DNA from: Candidatus Saccharimonadota bacterium
GTDB lineage: Bacteria; Patescibacteriota; Saccharimonadia; Saccharimonadales; Saccharimonadaceae
Length of the DNA: 64,000 nt
Assembly: GCA_017431725.1 (NCBI GenBank)
Contig: JAFRKN010000014.1
Coordinates: forward strand, 1-64,000
Direction of reading: 5' to 3'
Below the pieces are notes generated by a model that saw nothing but the letters and a program-made list of their open reading frames with translations, was not told the origin of the DNA and did no database searches. Shown piece after piece: positions 15,579 to 23,955 of the stretch (positions are counted from its first letter, which is position 1; each line of letters starts with the position of its first letter). The position numbers and the translations under genes were made by a program.

Positions 15579-17315
15579 ATGGTAAGTTCTCTCAAAAAGC
15601 GTGGGCAAAAAATAATTCGAAACTTTTCGCGAGCTTCTATAAGGGTAAGTGAAGAGGGCAAGGAGCATATTAAAGAAAATTTGGTGGAAAGAATTTCTCA
15701 TATTGAGAATATCCGGCTCCTCATTTTTGAATGGGCACTGCTGGTGGTAGCTTTAATTATGCTAGCTGTAACACAAGCCTTTTGGTTTGGAGATTCTTAT
15801 GCGGGCAATTATTTTACTACGGGAGGAACCTATACAGAAGCGACACTTGGGGGAGTTAATTCGATGAATCCATTATTTGCGACGACGAATAGCGAAAAAG
15901 TTTTAAGTCGTTTGATGTTTGCTACAATTTCTACAGTTGATTACTCTGGGCATCCTGGTATCGGCTTAGCAGAGTCAATTTTGCCTAGCGAAAATGGAAA
16001 AATTTGGACAATTAAATTGCGTGATGGCCTAAAATGGTCGGATGGCGAGCCAATCACTAATGAAGACGTGATTTTTACAGCTGAATTAATTAAAAATCCC
16101 GCCGTTAACTCAGTTTATGACATAAATCTCTCAAAAGTTAAAATTTCTGAAAATGAAAAGGGCGAAATTGTTTTTAATTTGCCCTCTGCTTACGCAGATT
16201 TTATTTCTGCTCTCAATATTCCGGTTTTGCCAAAGCATGTATTAAAAGATGCGGATCCAAAAACTCTGGTAGAAAACAGCTTTTCGACCTCACCGGTGAC
16301 TTCAGGAGCTTTTTCCTTTAATGCTATACAAACTACCCCAACAAGTGAAGAAAAAACGATTTATTTATCTTCTAATGATAATTATTACAAAGGCAAAACT
16401 ATGTTAAATAGTTTTGCCGTGCACGCTTACGATAATAAAGAAGCAATTATAAGCGCCTTAAATGCGGGTTCGGTGACGGGGACGGCAGAACTTTCGGACG
16501 CTGATGCAGAAACAATCACTTCTGGGCAAATCATTCAAAAAGATTCGAGTCTAAATGCTGGTGCCTTTATTTTCTTTAATACCACAAGTGAAAAATTGAA
16601 TAATGCAACGCTAAGGAGAGCTATCAGAGAGGGAATTAGTGTCGAAAACCTTCGTGAAGTGGCACCAGAAACTCTTCCGCTAAATTATCCACTACTTGAA
16701 TCACAAATTACATTGACAAAATATCCAGACATCCCAGCTTATAATTTTGAAGCGGCAAAAGAAAAAATCGCTGCATTGGTGGGAGAAGAACCACCCGTGT
16801 TGAAAATAGCAACTGTCAATTCGGGTTATTTGCCAGTAGTAACAAATGTTTTAGCTAGTCAGCTTGAGATGTTGGGACTAAAAGTAGATGTATCCATTAG
16901 CGAAGAGGATCAAGAATTTATTACTAACGTGATTACAAAAAGAAATTATGATTTGCTAGTTTACGAAATAGAGTTAGGAGCTGATCCAGATTTGTTGCCA
17001 TATTATCATTCATCACAAGCTTCTACCTCGGGTTTAAATCTATCTAATTATCGTAATATGTTAGTTGATGATTTGTTGCTTGGAGCGCGTGACACCATAG
17101 ACATGACTTTAAGAACCAAAAAATATGAAACTTTTCTGGAATATTGGGTTAACGAGGTTCCGGCCATTGCTTTATATCGGCCAAATTTGACATATTATTA
17201 TAATAAAAATGTTCGGACTTTTGGGAATGATGTAAGATTAGTGACGGCTCTGGATCGGTTTTCAGATATAAATAATTGGGCGACAGTAAAAACGACAAAA
17301 AATAAGACTCCGTAA
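15579..17315 (+). CDS. Membrane-anchored ABC-type peptide/solute-binding protein, family 5
   Basis: This 578-residue protein has a ~45-residue basic cytoplasmic head, one membrane segment (~residues 47-68) and a large external family-5 (OppA/DppA-like) binding domain. The domain is recognised by NSMNPLFA, WTIKLRDGLKWSDGEPITNEDVIFTAELI, ILPKHVLKD-type spacing and NKEAIISALNAG. It should bind peptides or similar solutes outside the membrane. No permease or ATPase lies nearby, and it is coupled to secG by a 1-nt gap. Retention as an uncleaved membrane anchor rather than a lipoprotein is unusual for the family. Confidence 0.85.
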   Translation: MVSSLKKRGQKIIRNFSRASIRVSEEGKEHIKENLVERISHIENIRLLIFEWALLVVALIMLAVTQAFWFGDSYAGNYFTTGGTYTEATLGGVNSMNPLFATTNSEKVLSRLMFATISTVDYSGHPGIGLAESILPSENGKIWTIKLRDGLKWSDGEPITNEDVIFTAELIKNPAVNSVYDINLSKVKISENEKGEIVFNLPSAYADFISALNIPVLPKHVLKDADPKTLVENSFSTSPVTSGAFSFNAIQTTPTSEEKTIYLSSNDNYYKGKTMLNSFAVHAYDNKEAIISALNAGSVTGTAELSDADAETITSGQIIQKDSSLNAGAFIFFNTTSEKLNNATLRRAIREGISVENLREVAPETLPLNYPLLESQITLTKYPDIPAYNFEAAKEKIAALVGEEPPVLKIATVNSGYLPVVTNVLASQLEMLGLKVDVSISEEDQEFITNVITKRNYDLLVYEIELGADPDLLPYYHSSQASTSGLNLSNYRNMLVDDLLLGARDTIDMTLRTKKYETFLEYWVNEVPAIALYRPNLTYYYNKNVRTFGNDVRLVTALDRFSDINNWATVKTTKNKTP

Positions 17316-17330
17316 TTATACCATGAGAAA

Positions 17331-17362
17331 AATAAATAAGACCCTGCGGGTCTTCTTTATTT
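17331..17362. terminator. Terminator between binding-protein gene and tRNA-Leu
   Basis: AAGACCC (17338-17344), TGC loop, GGGTCTT (17348-17354), flanked by A-rich and T-rich tracts that extend the stem. It can serve the plus-strand operon and also the minus-strand tRNA. Confidence 0.8.
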
Positions 17363-17364
17363 TT

Positions 17365-17455
17365 TGGTGCGCCTGACTAGACTCGAACTAGCACAGCCGT
17401 AAATATGGCCACTACCACCTCAAGGTAGCGTGTCTACCAATTCCACCACAGGCGC
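17365..17455 (-). tRNA. tRNA-Leu (anticodon GAG)
   Basis: On the minus strand the acceptor GCGCCTG pairs with CAGGCGC, followed by discriminator A and an encoded CCA. The anticodon loop TTGAGGT sits in a CTACC/GGTAG stem and gives anticodon GAG. A long variable arm (class II) and a T-arm with AGTTCGAGT follow, as expected for tRNA-Leu. A minus-strand TATAAT at 17464-17469 lies 8 nt upstream. Confidence 0.93.
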
Positions 17456-17545
17456 ATATAGCTATTATAACATATTTTACTTCTAAATTTATATTTTAGA
17501 AATATTAGAATCATGCTATAATAAAGTGAGAAATAAAGGAGGTAG

Positions 17546-18535
17546 ATGAAAAAAAATATTTTGAGAGTTTTATTGTTTAGTGTAATTTTGAGTTTTGGCT
17601 TTTTGATAATTAATGTTTACGCAGACGAGGAAACTACTACAGTGCAGTCAGGAACCAGCATCAGTTTGATGCCAGTCAGCCAAACGTTTCAGCTCTCTTC
17701 TAATTCTACTTACGAAAGCAGTTTTAAAGTAACCAATGATGGTGAGTCCGAAATGAAAATTAATGTCTATGTAGCACCTTATTCTTATGTTTATTCTAAT
17801 GAAGAAGATTTATACAAACTTGGTTATAACAACGAAAACAATTACACCCAAATTACAAGATGGATTACCATAAAAGATGAAGCGGGAAATTATGTGGAAG
17901 AGCCAATTTTTACAATTCCCGCTAATAGCTCCCTAGAAATTTTTTACCGGGTAACAACACCGAGTAATATACCGGATGGAGGCCAATATGCGGTGATTTT
18001 TGCTCATACTTTAAGTGGAATAATGTTGGATAGTGGCATTAGAACGGAAGCTAGCCCTGGAATGGTAATTTATGGGCGTTCGGTTGAGGGAGAGACGATA
18101 AGGTCGGCCGAGATTTATGACCTCAAAATAAATAGAAGTATAACCGAAAACAATACAACGAGAAATAACTTCTTTGCAACTGCAAGAGTAAAAAATACTG
18201 GGAATGTTGACTTTAATGCAAGAGGTGTCTTAAAAGTGGAAAGTATCGTCGGTTTTGGTTCATATGAAACACCCGAAACTACTGGAATTATTTCTGTAAT
18301 ACCGGAATCAGAACGAATTATTTCGGATGAGTGGGCTGAGACACCTAGTTTCGGTCTGTATAAGGTAACTTGGTCTGTGACGGTAGGAGAACAAACCGAG
18401 TTAATTGAGCGAATGGTTTTTATGATTTCTCCTTTAGTCATAATTGTAACCATAATAGTATTGACAATTTTAGTGATTTGGATTATAATTAGGGTTAGGA
18501 AGCGTAAAGAACGCCGTTCTAGATTGGCAGTCTAG
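17546..18535 (+). CDS. Secreted, C-terminally membrane-anchored DUF916-like protein
   Basis: This 329-residue protein has a signal peptide (residues 1-26), then an immunoglobulin-like region (ISLMPVSQTFQLSSNSTYES, FKVTNDGESEMKINVYVAPY) that resembles the DUF916/WxL-interacting N-domain. A C-terminal membrane helix (~residues 293-316) is followed by a strongly basic tail. DUF916 proteins in Firmicutes work with cell-wall WxL proteins; none is seen here. TGCTATAAT (-10 at 17517-17522) and AAGGAGG precede the ATG. The gene is followed by another secreted protein. Confidence 0.7.
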   Translation: MKKNILRVLLFSVILSFGFLIINVYADEETTTVQSGTSISLMPVSQTFQLSSNSTYESSFKVTNDGESEMKINVYVAPYSYVYSNEEDLYKLGYNNENNYTQITRWITIKDEAGNYVEEPIFTIPANSSLEIFYRVTTPSNIPDGGQYAVIFAHTLSGIMLDSGIRTEASPGMVIYGRSVEGETIRSAEIYDLKINRSITENNTTRNNFFATARVKNTGNVDFNARGVLKVESIVGFGSYETPETTGIISVIPESERIISDEWAETPSFGLYKVTWSVTVGEQTELIERMVFMISPLVIIVTIIVLTILVIWIIIRVRKRKERRSRLAV

Positions 18536-18607
18536 GATAGCACTCGTTGCGAGCGAGCATCTTTACAAAACCAAAATAAACATCAAATATAAACAAGAGT
18601 GTAGAGT

Positions 18608-19513
18608 ATGAGAAAAACACAAAAGAAAGTTCTTGGGCTCTTTGGATTGTTTTTGGTGGCCGCAATGACGGTTTTTGCGGCATCTTTACCAAGTCCAAAT
18701 GCCTTAGCAGAAACCACAGGCGTGGTAGATACTATTGTTATTAGGGTAATTGGAGATAGCCCTAATGTTTATTTTATAGATCCTCCTAGTGGATCATTTG
18801 TGGAGCCCAACCAGACTTTTAGTTTTAATTACGAAAAGATTGAGGAAGCAAGAATCAGCATGACTTATAATGGCACGCCTTATTCTCTTGGGACTATCAC
18901 AACATCTGAAGATTCTGGTATTTGGCCAATAAATATCAACTTATCAGACTATGGTTATGGAGAATATACTATTACTGTAGTCGGAGAAGGATACGGTGGA
19001 GTAACGGATCCGGACACAATTTCGTTTTCGTATTATCCTATTACATCAACAGTAGAACAAAATGCTGAAAATGGTGATCCTACGGTAATTTTAAATTATG
19101 ACGATAATAACATTGATATAGATAGGATCGTGATAAATGTCTATGATGAATATGGAAATTTAGTAGGAGCTTTATCGCCAGTGACAGTGATACCGGATAA
19201 TAAAAATGTACTTTTGCCATTCGCCGAAAAAAATATACCAGCTGGTAAATATACGATTGCTACGACCGCTTATAATGCTGGTGGAGATCCGCTCTATCAG
19301 GCCTACGATACAATTTTTACTTACAAACCAGATGTGCAACCAGCTCCTGATGATGAAGAAGATGAGGATATCGTAGTACCTAATACGGGTGGATTATTCG
19401 AGAGCCTTAATATATCTCAAAGCGATTATCTGATTACTGGGCTGATTATCTTCTTTGTTGTAGGGGTAGGCGGAGCAATCTTTATTGCAAAGAGCAAAAA
19501 TTACAAACGCTAA
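18608..19513 (+). CDS. Secreted beta-rich protein with VPNTG C-terminal sorting-like signal
   Basis: This 301-residue protein has a signal peptide ending near AEA/AET (residue ~35). Two or three Ig-like beta domains follow (FIDPPSGSFVEPNQTFSF; YDEYGNLVGALSPV), then an acidic Pro-rich linker. At the end are VPNTG (residues 257-261), a membrane helix (~275-294) and a basic tail. This tail layout matches sortase substrates except that ~13 residues separate the motif from the helix. The 1282-residue adhesin at 47.5-51.3 kb has the same VPNTG tail. Function is presumably surface display. Confidence 0.7.
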   Translation: MRKTQKKVLGLFGLFLVAAMTVFAASLPSPNALAETTGVVDTIVIRVIGDSPNVYFIDPPSGSFVEPNQTFSFNYEKIEEARISMTYNGTPYSLGTITTSEDSGIWPININLSDYGYGEYTITVVGEGYGGVTDPDTISFSYYPITSTVEQNAENGDPTVILNYDDNNIDIDRIVINVYDEYGNLVGALSPVTVIPDNKNVLLPFAEKNIPAGKYTIATTAYNAGGDPLYQAYDTIFTYKPDVQPAPDDEEDEDIVVPNTGGLFESLNISQSDYLITGLIIFFVVGVGGAIFIAKSKNYKR

Positions 19514-19530
19514 TTAACTCATACTCAATA

Positions 19531-19565
19531 AAAATGGGCGCCGTAACTGCGAGGGCGCCCATTTT
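19531..19565. terminator. Bidirectional terminator
   Basis: A 12-bp stem (AAAATGGGCGCC 19531-19542 / GGCGCCCATTTT 19554-19565) lies between two convergent genes and carries A/T tracts on both sides. Confidence 0.85.
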
Positions 19566-19575
19566 AAAATTAAAA

Positions 19576-19905
19576 TTATTTTTCGGATTTGGCCTTTTTT
19601 TCGGCAGCTTTTTTAGCTTTTTTGGCCTTATTTTCTAGAGAAGCTTTGAGGGCCTCCGCTTTTTTGGCACGAGCCTTAAAGCGATCAACACGACCTTCGG
19701 TATCGATAATCTTTTCTTCGCCAGTAAAGAAGGGGTGGCTAGCGGAAGAAATCTGTATCTTTACTAATGGATATTCGTTACCATCTTGCCATTTGATGGT
19801 TTCTTCGCTTTTTGCAGTAGACTTAGTTAAAAATGAAAAGTTAGCTGCTTCGTCAGAAAAAACGACATAGCGATAATCTTTAGGGTGTAATTCTTTTTTA
19901 CTCAT
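19576..19905 (-). CDS. rpmE: 50S ribosomal protein bL31, type B
   Basis: This 109-residue protein shows [48 protein letters not shown] and [15 protein letters not shown], diagnostic of bL31 type B, the zinc-free form without CxxC. A long Lys/Ala-rich C-terminal tail (~30 residues) extends beyond the usual end. It is transcribed divergently from rpsB from an overlapping promoter pair. Confidence 0.93.
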   Translation of the reverse strand: MSKKELHPKDYRYVVFSDEAANFSFLTKSTAKSEETIKWQDGNEYPLVKIQISSASHPFFTGEEKIIDTEGRVDRFKARAKKAEALKASLENKAKKAKKAAEKKAKSEK

Positions 19906-19916
19906 AACTGCCGGTT

Positions 19917-19958
19917 ATTATATCAGAGATTGACTTTTTTGTAAAGGTGTGATATAAT
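19917..19958. promoter_or_regulatory. Interleaved divergent promoters of rpmE (-) and rpsB (+)
   Basis: Plus strand: TTGACT (19930-19935), 17 bp, TATAAT (19953-19958). Minus strand: TATAAT (plus 19917-19922), 17 bp, TTTACA (plus 19940-19945). The two -35 boxes lie inside the opposite spacer, so both polymerases cannot bind at once. Confidence 0.8.
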
Positions 19959-19986
19959 GGAAGTATCTTATTATTAAACGAAACAG

Positions 19987-20016
19987 CTATGGGAGGTTTC
20001 CTGAGTAAACCCATAG
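19987..20016 (+). promoter_or_regulatory. Leader hairpin upstream of rpsB
   Basis: CTATGGG (19987-19993) pairs with CCCATAG (20010-20016), with TTT/AAA continuing inside. It lies in the ~70-nt leader ahead of the AAAGGAA site, a plausible autoregulatory target for uS2. Confidence 0.6.
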
Positions 20017-20034
20017 TAAAGGAAAGGAAATCAT

Positions 20035-20721
20035 ATGACAGTAAATGTTGATATGAAAGCTTTGCTGGAAGCGGGTGCACATTTTGGGCACAAAACCAGT
20101 AGATGGCATCCTAAAATGGCGCCATATATTCATTCAAAACGCCAAGATGCCCATATTATTAATTTAGAGAAAACCGTTGAAGGGCTCGAAAAGGCTTTGC
20201 CAAAAGTCACAGAAATTGTGAAGGGCGGAAAGAAAATTTTATTCGTAGGTACAAAAAAGCAAATGAAAGATTTGGTCCGCGAAATGGCAGAATCGGTAGA
20301 GATGCCTTATGTAACGGTGCGTTGGGTTGGTGGAACTTTGACTAACGTTGAGACGGTAAATCGCCAAATTAAAAAATTGAAAGACCTAGAACGCCGAATG
20401 GCTTCGGGAGAATTGGAAAATCGTTATTCTAAGTTGGAAGTTCAAAGATTTCAGGAAGAAATCGATTTATTGAATGAACGTTACGGCGGAATTAAAGACA
20501 TGACGGATCAACCAGCGGCTTTAATTGTGGTTGATGCGAATGAAGATAAAAATGCGGTGAAGGAAGCCAATGGGCTAAAGATTCCAGTATTCGCAATTAC
20601 CGATAGCAATGTTGACCCAACTAATATTGATTATGTGATCCCGGCAAATGATGACGCGGTGAAAGCAACAAAATTAATCTTAGAATATTTTGTTGAAGCA
20701 ATTAAAGAAGGTAAAAAATAA
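20035..20721 (+). CDS. rpsB: 30S ribosomal protein uS2
   Basis: This 228-residue protein contains LLEAGAHFGHKTSRWHPKM, KKILFVGTKKQ, WVGGTLTN and ALIVVDANEDKNAVKEA, diagnostic of uS2. It opens the conserved rpsB-tsf cluster. The leader carries a hairpin, which separates this gene from the many leaderless genes in the window. Confidence 0.98.
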   Translation: MTVNVDMKALLEAGAHFGHKTSRWHPKMAPYIHSKRQDAHIINLEKTVEGLEKALPKVTEIVKGGKKILFVGTKKQMKDLVREMAESVEMPYVTVRWVGGTLTNVETVNRQIKKLKDLERRMASGELENRYSKLEVQRFQEEIDLLNERYGGIKDMTDQPAALIVVDANEDKNAVKEANGLKIPVFAITDSNVDPTNIDYVIPANDDAVKATKLILEYFVEAIKEGKK

Positions 20722-20734
20722 TTGAGGAGGCAAA

Positions 20735-21331
20735 ATGGCAAAAAACGAAGTAACAATTGAACAAATTAAAAAATTAAAAGAACTTTCGGGAGCAGGGTTG
20801 ACCGATGCAAAACAAGCCTTAGTTGAAGCAAAAGGGGATTTTGATAAAGCACTTGAAGCGATGCGGAAAAAAGGTTTAACTAAGGCGGAAAAACGTGGTG
20901 ATCGCGAGACACGTGAAGGGCTAATTGATGCTTATGTACATGATGGTAGGCTTGGAGCGATTGTGGAAGTAAACTGTGAAACTTCTTTTGTAGCGAAAAC
21001 TGACGAATTTAAAACTTTAGCGCATCAAATTGCTATGCAAGTTGCTTCGATGAACCCACTTTATGTTTCGGAAGAAGATATTCCGGAAGAGGTGCGCAAA
21101 GCAAAGATAAAGGAACTTGAAGCAAACTTTAAAGGTCCAGAAAATATGAAAGAAAAAATTCTGGAAGGACAAGCTAAAAAGGCCTTTTCTGATAAGGTTT
21201 TGATGAACCAACCTTATATTTTAGATGATTCTAAAACAGTTGAACAATTCATTAAGGAAGCGATTGCTAAAACTGGTGAGAATATTACTATTCGGCAATT
21301 TAAACGTATTGAATTAGGCGTGACTGAATAA
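20735..21331 (+). CDS. tsf: Elongation factor Ts (short form)
   Basis: This 198-residue nucleotide-exchange factor for EF-Tu begins with the UBA-like helix (IKKLKELSGAGLTDAKQALVEA) and contains GRLGAIVEVNCETSFVAKTDEF. E. coli EF-Ts is about 280 residues; the present length resembles the short Thermus-type form with one dimerisation subdomain. GAGGAGG precedes the start, 14 nt after rpsB. Confidence 0.96.
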   Translation: MAKNEVTIEQIKKLKELSGAGLTDAKQALVEAKGDFDKALEAMRKKGLTKAEKRGDRETREGLIDAYVHDGRLGAIVEVNCETSFVAKTDEFKTLAHQIAMQVASMNPLYVSEEDIPEEVRKAKIKELEANFKGPENMKEKILEGQAKKAFSDKVLMNQPYILDDSKTVEQFIKEAIAKTGENITIRQFKRIELGVTE

Positions 21332-21360
21332 TCAGCTAAATCGTTATCTCTTCGAAGCGA

Positions 21361-21392
21361 TAAACCAGCTAAATTATTATTTAGCTGGTTTA
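21361..21392 (+). terminator. Hairpin between tsf and frr (terminator or attenuator)
   Basis: A perfect 14-bp stem (21361-21374 / 21379-21392) with a TATT loop is followed by TTTCG, a weak T-tract. An upstream copy of CAGCTAAAT (from about 21334) could pair with the right arm instead, allowing an alternative fold. The frr -10 box (21404-21409) follows directly. Confidence 0.6.
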
Positions 21393-21433
21393 TTTCGTTA
21401 TGATATAATTAAGGCATAATATAAGGAGTTTTT

Positions 21434-21979
21434 ATGTTCGACACCAAAGAAGATCGCAAGAAGATGGAAAGCGTCGTAGAACGATTTAATAGCGAGATGA
21501 AAAAGGTGCGTACTGGAAGGGCGCATCCAGATATGTTAGCGGGTATAAAAGTAGAAGTTTATGGGCAGTTTATGCCATTAAATCAAGCAGCAAATGTAAC
21601 CGCAGCCGATGCGACCTTGTTAGTTGTGACTCCTTTTGATCCAACCAACATCAAATCTATCAGCGAAGCAATTCGTGGCGATCAATCTTTGGGGCTAAAT
21701 CCAGCTGATGATGGGCGAGTTATTCGTGTGCCAATTCCAATGCTAACTGAGGAACGGCGAAAGGAAATCGTGAAAAATGCTTCGGCAAAAGTTGAGGAAG
21801 CAAAAGTGGCATTACGAAACATTCGCGAAGATGCTAGAAAAGCTGTAAAAATTGCTGCGGAGATGGGAGAGGACGCCAAAAAGCGAGCCGAAAAAGAGAT
21901 AGATGAGCTGACTAAAGAATTTAATAATAAGATTGATATTGAATTTAAATCAAAATCTGATGAGATAATGAAAATATAA
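21434..21979 (+). CDS. frr: Ribosome recycling factor
   Basis: This 181-residue protein contains VRTGRAHPDMLAGIKVEVYG, the DPTNIKSISEAIR segment, RVPIPMLTEERRKEIVKNA and NIREDARK, diagnostic of RRF. With EF-G it splits the post-termination ribosome. pyrH, which normally sits between tsf and frr, is absent. It has its own promoter and an AAGGAG site. Confidence 0.97.
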   Translation: MFDTKEDRKKMESVVERFNSEMKKVRTGRAHPDMLAGIKVEVYGQFMPLNQAANVTAADATLLVVTPFDPTNIKSISEAIRGDQSLGLNPADDGRVIRVPIPMLTEERRKEIVKNASAKVEEAKVALRNIREDARKAVKIAAEMGEDAKKRAEKEIDELTKEFNNKIDIEFKSKSDEIMKI

Positions 21980-21983
21980 CTCT

Positions 21984-22012
21984 ATTATATCATATAATAA
22001 GGAAAATGTCAA
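21984..22012 (-). promoter_or_regulatory. Consensus promoter antisense to frr
   Basis: On the minus strand TTGACA (plus 22007-22012), 17 bp and TATAAT (plus 21984-21989) with a TGA extension form an exact sigma-70 consensus. No minus-strand gene follows; the predicted start (~21977) falls at the frr stop codon. Confidence 0.55.
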
Positions 22013-22683
22013 TGAGTTTGCAGCATTTAGGAATTATTGCCGATGGAAATCGGCGGTGGGCAAAAGAAAATGGTTTGCCCAAAATCGAAGGGCACAAACA
22101 GGGTCTAAAAACAATTGAGACTTTGGTGGTGGCGGCAGCCAAGGCTGAAATTCCTTTTATAACCTTTTATGTGTTTAGCACCGAAAACTGGGGGAGAGAA
22201 GAAGCGGAAGTTTCTTATATCATGAAGCTCGCTGAGACCAAAATTATGTCAATGGCAAAAAAAATGGCCAAAAATAATGTAAGATTATTGATTTTGGGAA
22301 CACGTGGCAAAGTTAATCCAACTTTAACTTCTTTGGGAGAGAAAGCCGAAAAAATTACAGCGGATTGCACTGGGACTACGGTATGTTTTTGCTTTAATTA
22401 TGGTGGGGAACAGGAAATTGCGGACGCTGCTAATATTGCGTTAGAAACTGATAATAAAATTACTCCAGAGACAATTCGAAAGCATTTATACCATCCGGAA
22501 GTGCCAGATTTGGATATGATTGTGAGGACCAGTGGAGAAGAAAGAATTTCGGGATTTATGCTTTGGCGGGCAGCTTATGCGGAATTATTCTTTATTAAAA
22601 AATATTTTCCGGATATGACTGCCGAAGATATGAAAAAAATTCTTGAAGAATACGAAAAGCGTAATCGTAGATTTGGAAAATAG
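22012..22683 (+). CDS. uppS: Isoprenyl (undecaprenyl) diphosphate synthase
   Basis: This ~223-residue cis-prenyltransferase makes the C55 lipid carrier for cell wall. It has IIADGNRRWAKENG (catalytic Asp), YVFSTENWGR and DMIVRTSGEERISGFMLWRAAYAE with the substrate arginines. An ATG at 22006 is in frame, but the ATG at 22012 has better spacing (8 nt) from AAGGA. Isoprenoid precursors must come from elsewhere, since no MEP-pathway gene (dxr) is in the cluster. Confidence 0.95.
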   Translation: MSLQHLGIIADGNRRWAKENGLPKIEGHKQGLKTIETLVVAAAKAEIPFITFYVFSTENWGREEAEVSYIMKLAETKIMSMAKKMAKNNVRLLILGTRGKVNPTLTSLGEKAEKITADCTGTTVCFCFNYGGEQEIADAANIALETDNKITPETIRKHLYHPEVPDLDMIVRTSGEERISGFMLWRAAYAELFFIKKYFPDMTAEDMKKILEEYEKRNRRFGK

Positions 22684-22698
22684 TGCTATAATATTTTT

Positions 22699-23955
22699 AT
22701 GAATATATTTTTAGGTGTTGTAGTTGGTTTGTTGGTTTTAATGTTTCTGGTGACGGCTCATGAATTTGGGCATTTTGTAGCCGCTAGAAGAAACGGTGTA
22801 CGAGTTCTAGAATTTGGAATTGGCTTTCCGCCTAAAGCAATTGCTTGGGTAAAAGATCCTGAAACTAAAAAGTGGAAAAGGTTAGCTAAAAAAGATTGGA
22901 AAAAACCTCAGAAAGGTTTGATTTTTAGTCTTAATTGGTTGCCAATTGGTGGTTTTTGCCAGATGGATGGGGAATCGGCTGAAGACGAGCGTAAAGGCAC
23001 TTTTGGACATGCGGGTTTCTGGGCAAAAACCAAAATTTTCTTCGCCGGTGTAGCGATGAACTGGTTAGTAGCCTTTATTATTTTTACAATTTTGGCTTGG
23101 ACGGGTATGCCAGAATTTTTAGATGGGCAATTTAAAATCCCCGCCGATACTAAAACCGAATTTACACCAGTAGAGATTGCCGTAGTTGCGGAAGATTCTC
23201 CGGCGGAAAGAGCTGGTTTGGAGGCTGGAGATTTGATTTTGGCTGTGGATGGGAATGAATTTTTACACGCAAGCGAAATCACTGATTATAATGAGCTACA
23301 TGCGGGTGAAGAAATAACTTATACTATCAAAAGAATAACACCTGAGTGTAATTGTTCGGAAGACACAACGTGCGACTGTTCAGGTGATCTAATTGGAATG
23401 ACTTTTGATACAAAAATAACTCTCAATCCAGCCGATGCAGAATATTTGCTTGGCGTTTCGATGGCCACTACCCAAGCTTTGTCTTATTCGACCTGGTCGG
23501 CGCCAATCGTAGGAGCGGGATTAACTCTGCAATTGACTGGTGAAACTTTTAAAGGTGTAGGGATTATGCTTTGGAATTTGGTTTCTGGAATAGGTTCGCA
23601 ATTTAGTTTTGATGCCGATGTGCGAGAAACAGGACAAGAGGCAATTTCGTCGGTTGGAGATTCGGTTTCTGGACCAGTTGGAATTATTGGAGTTTTGTTC
23701 CCGGCTTTTACATCAGCGGGGCCGAATAATTTGGCCTTTCTCGCAGCTTTGATTTCGGTATCTCTTGCTTGCATGAATGTTTTACCAATTCCAGCTCTCG
23801 ATGGTGGAAGATGGCTCCTCATTGCGATTTACAAAGTAAGAAAAAAGAAATTAACAAAAGAAGTAGAGGAAAAAATTGTCTCAAGAGCATTTATGGTGCT
23901 GCTTGCGCTCATCTTTATTGTGACAATCTTAGATATTATTAGGATAGCAAATTGA
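22699..23955 (+). CDS. rseP: Site-2 protease RseP family, membrane-embedded zinc protease
   Basis: This 418-residue protein has the HExxH zinc motif in its first helix (TAHEFGHFVAARR, residues ~20-32). A PDZ domain follows (VVAEDSPAERAGLEAGDLILAV-type, ~residues 153-180), and a C-terminal membrane part carries NVLPIPALDGGRW, the second zinc-ligand motif. It cleaves membrane-bound regulators. An insert with CNCSEDTTCDCSG near residue 220 is cysteine-rich and unusual. TATAAT (22687-22692) ends 6 nt before the ATG with no ribosome site, so the mRNA looks leaderless. Confidence 0.93.
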   Translation: MNIFLGVVVGLLVLMFLVTAHEFGHFVAARRNGVRVLEFGIGFPPKAIAWVKDPETKKWKRLAKKDWKKPQKGLIFSLNWLPIGGFCQMDGESAEDERKGTFGHAGFWAKTKIFFAGVAMNWLVAFIIFTILAWTGMPEFLDGQFKIPADTKTEFTPVEIAVVAEDSPAERAGLEAGDLILAVDGNEFLHASEITDYNELHAGEEITYTIKRITPECNCSEDTTCDCSGDLIGMTFDTKITLNPADAEYLLGVSMATTQALSYSTWSAPIVGAGLTLQLTGETFKGVGIMLWNLVSGIGSQFSFDADVRETGQEAISSVGDSVSGPVGIIGVLFPAFTSAGPNNLAFLAALISVSLACMNVLPIPALDGGRWLLIAIYKVRKKKLTKEVEEKIVSRAFMVLLALIFIVTILDIIRIAN

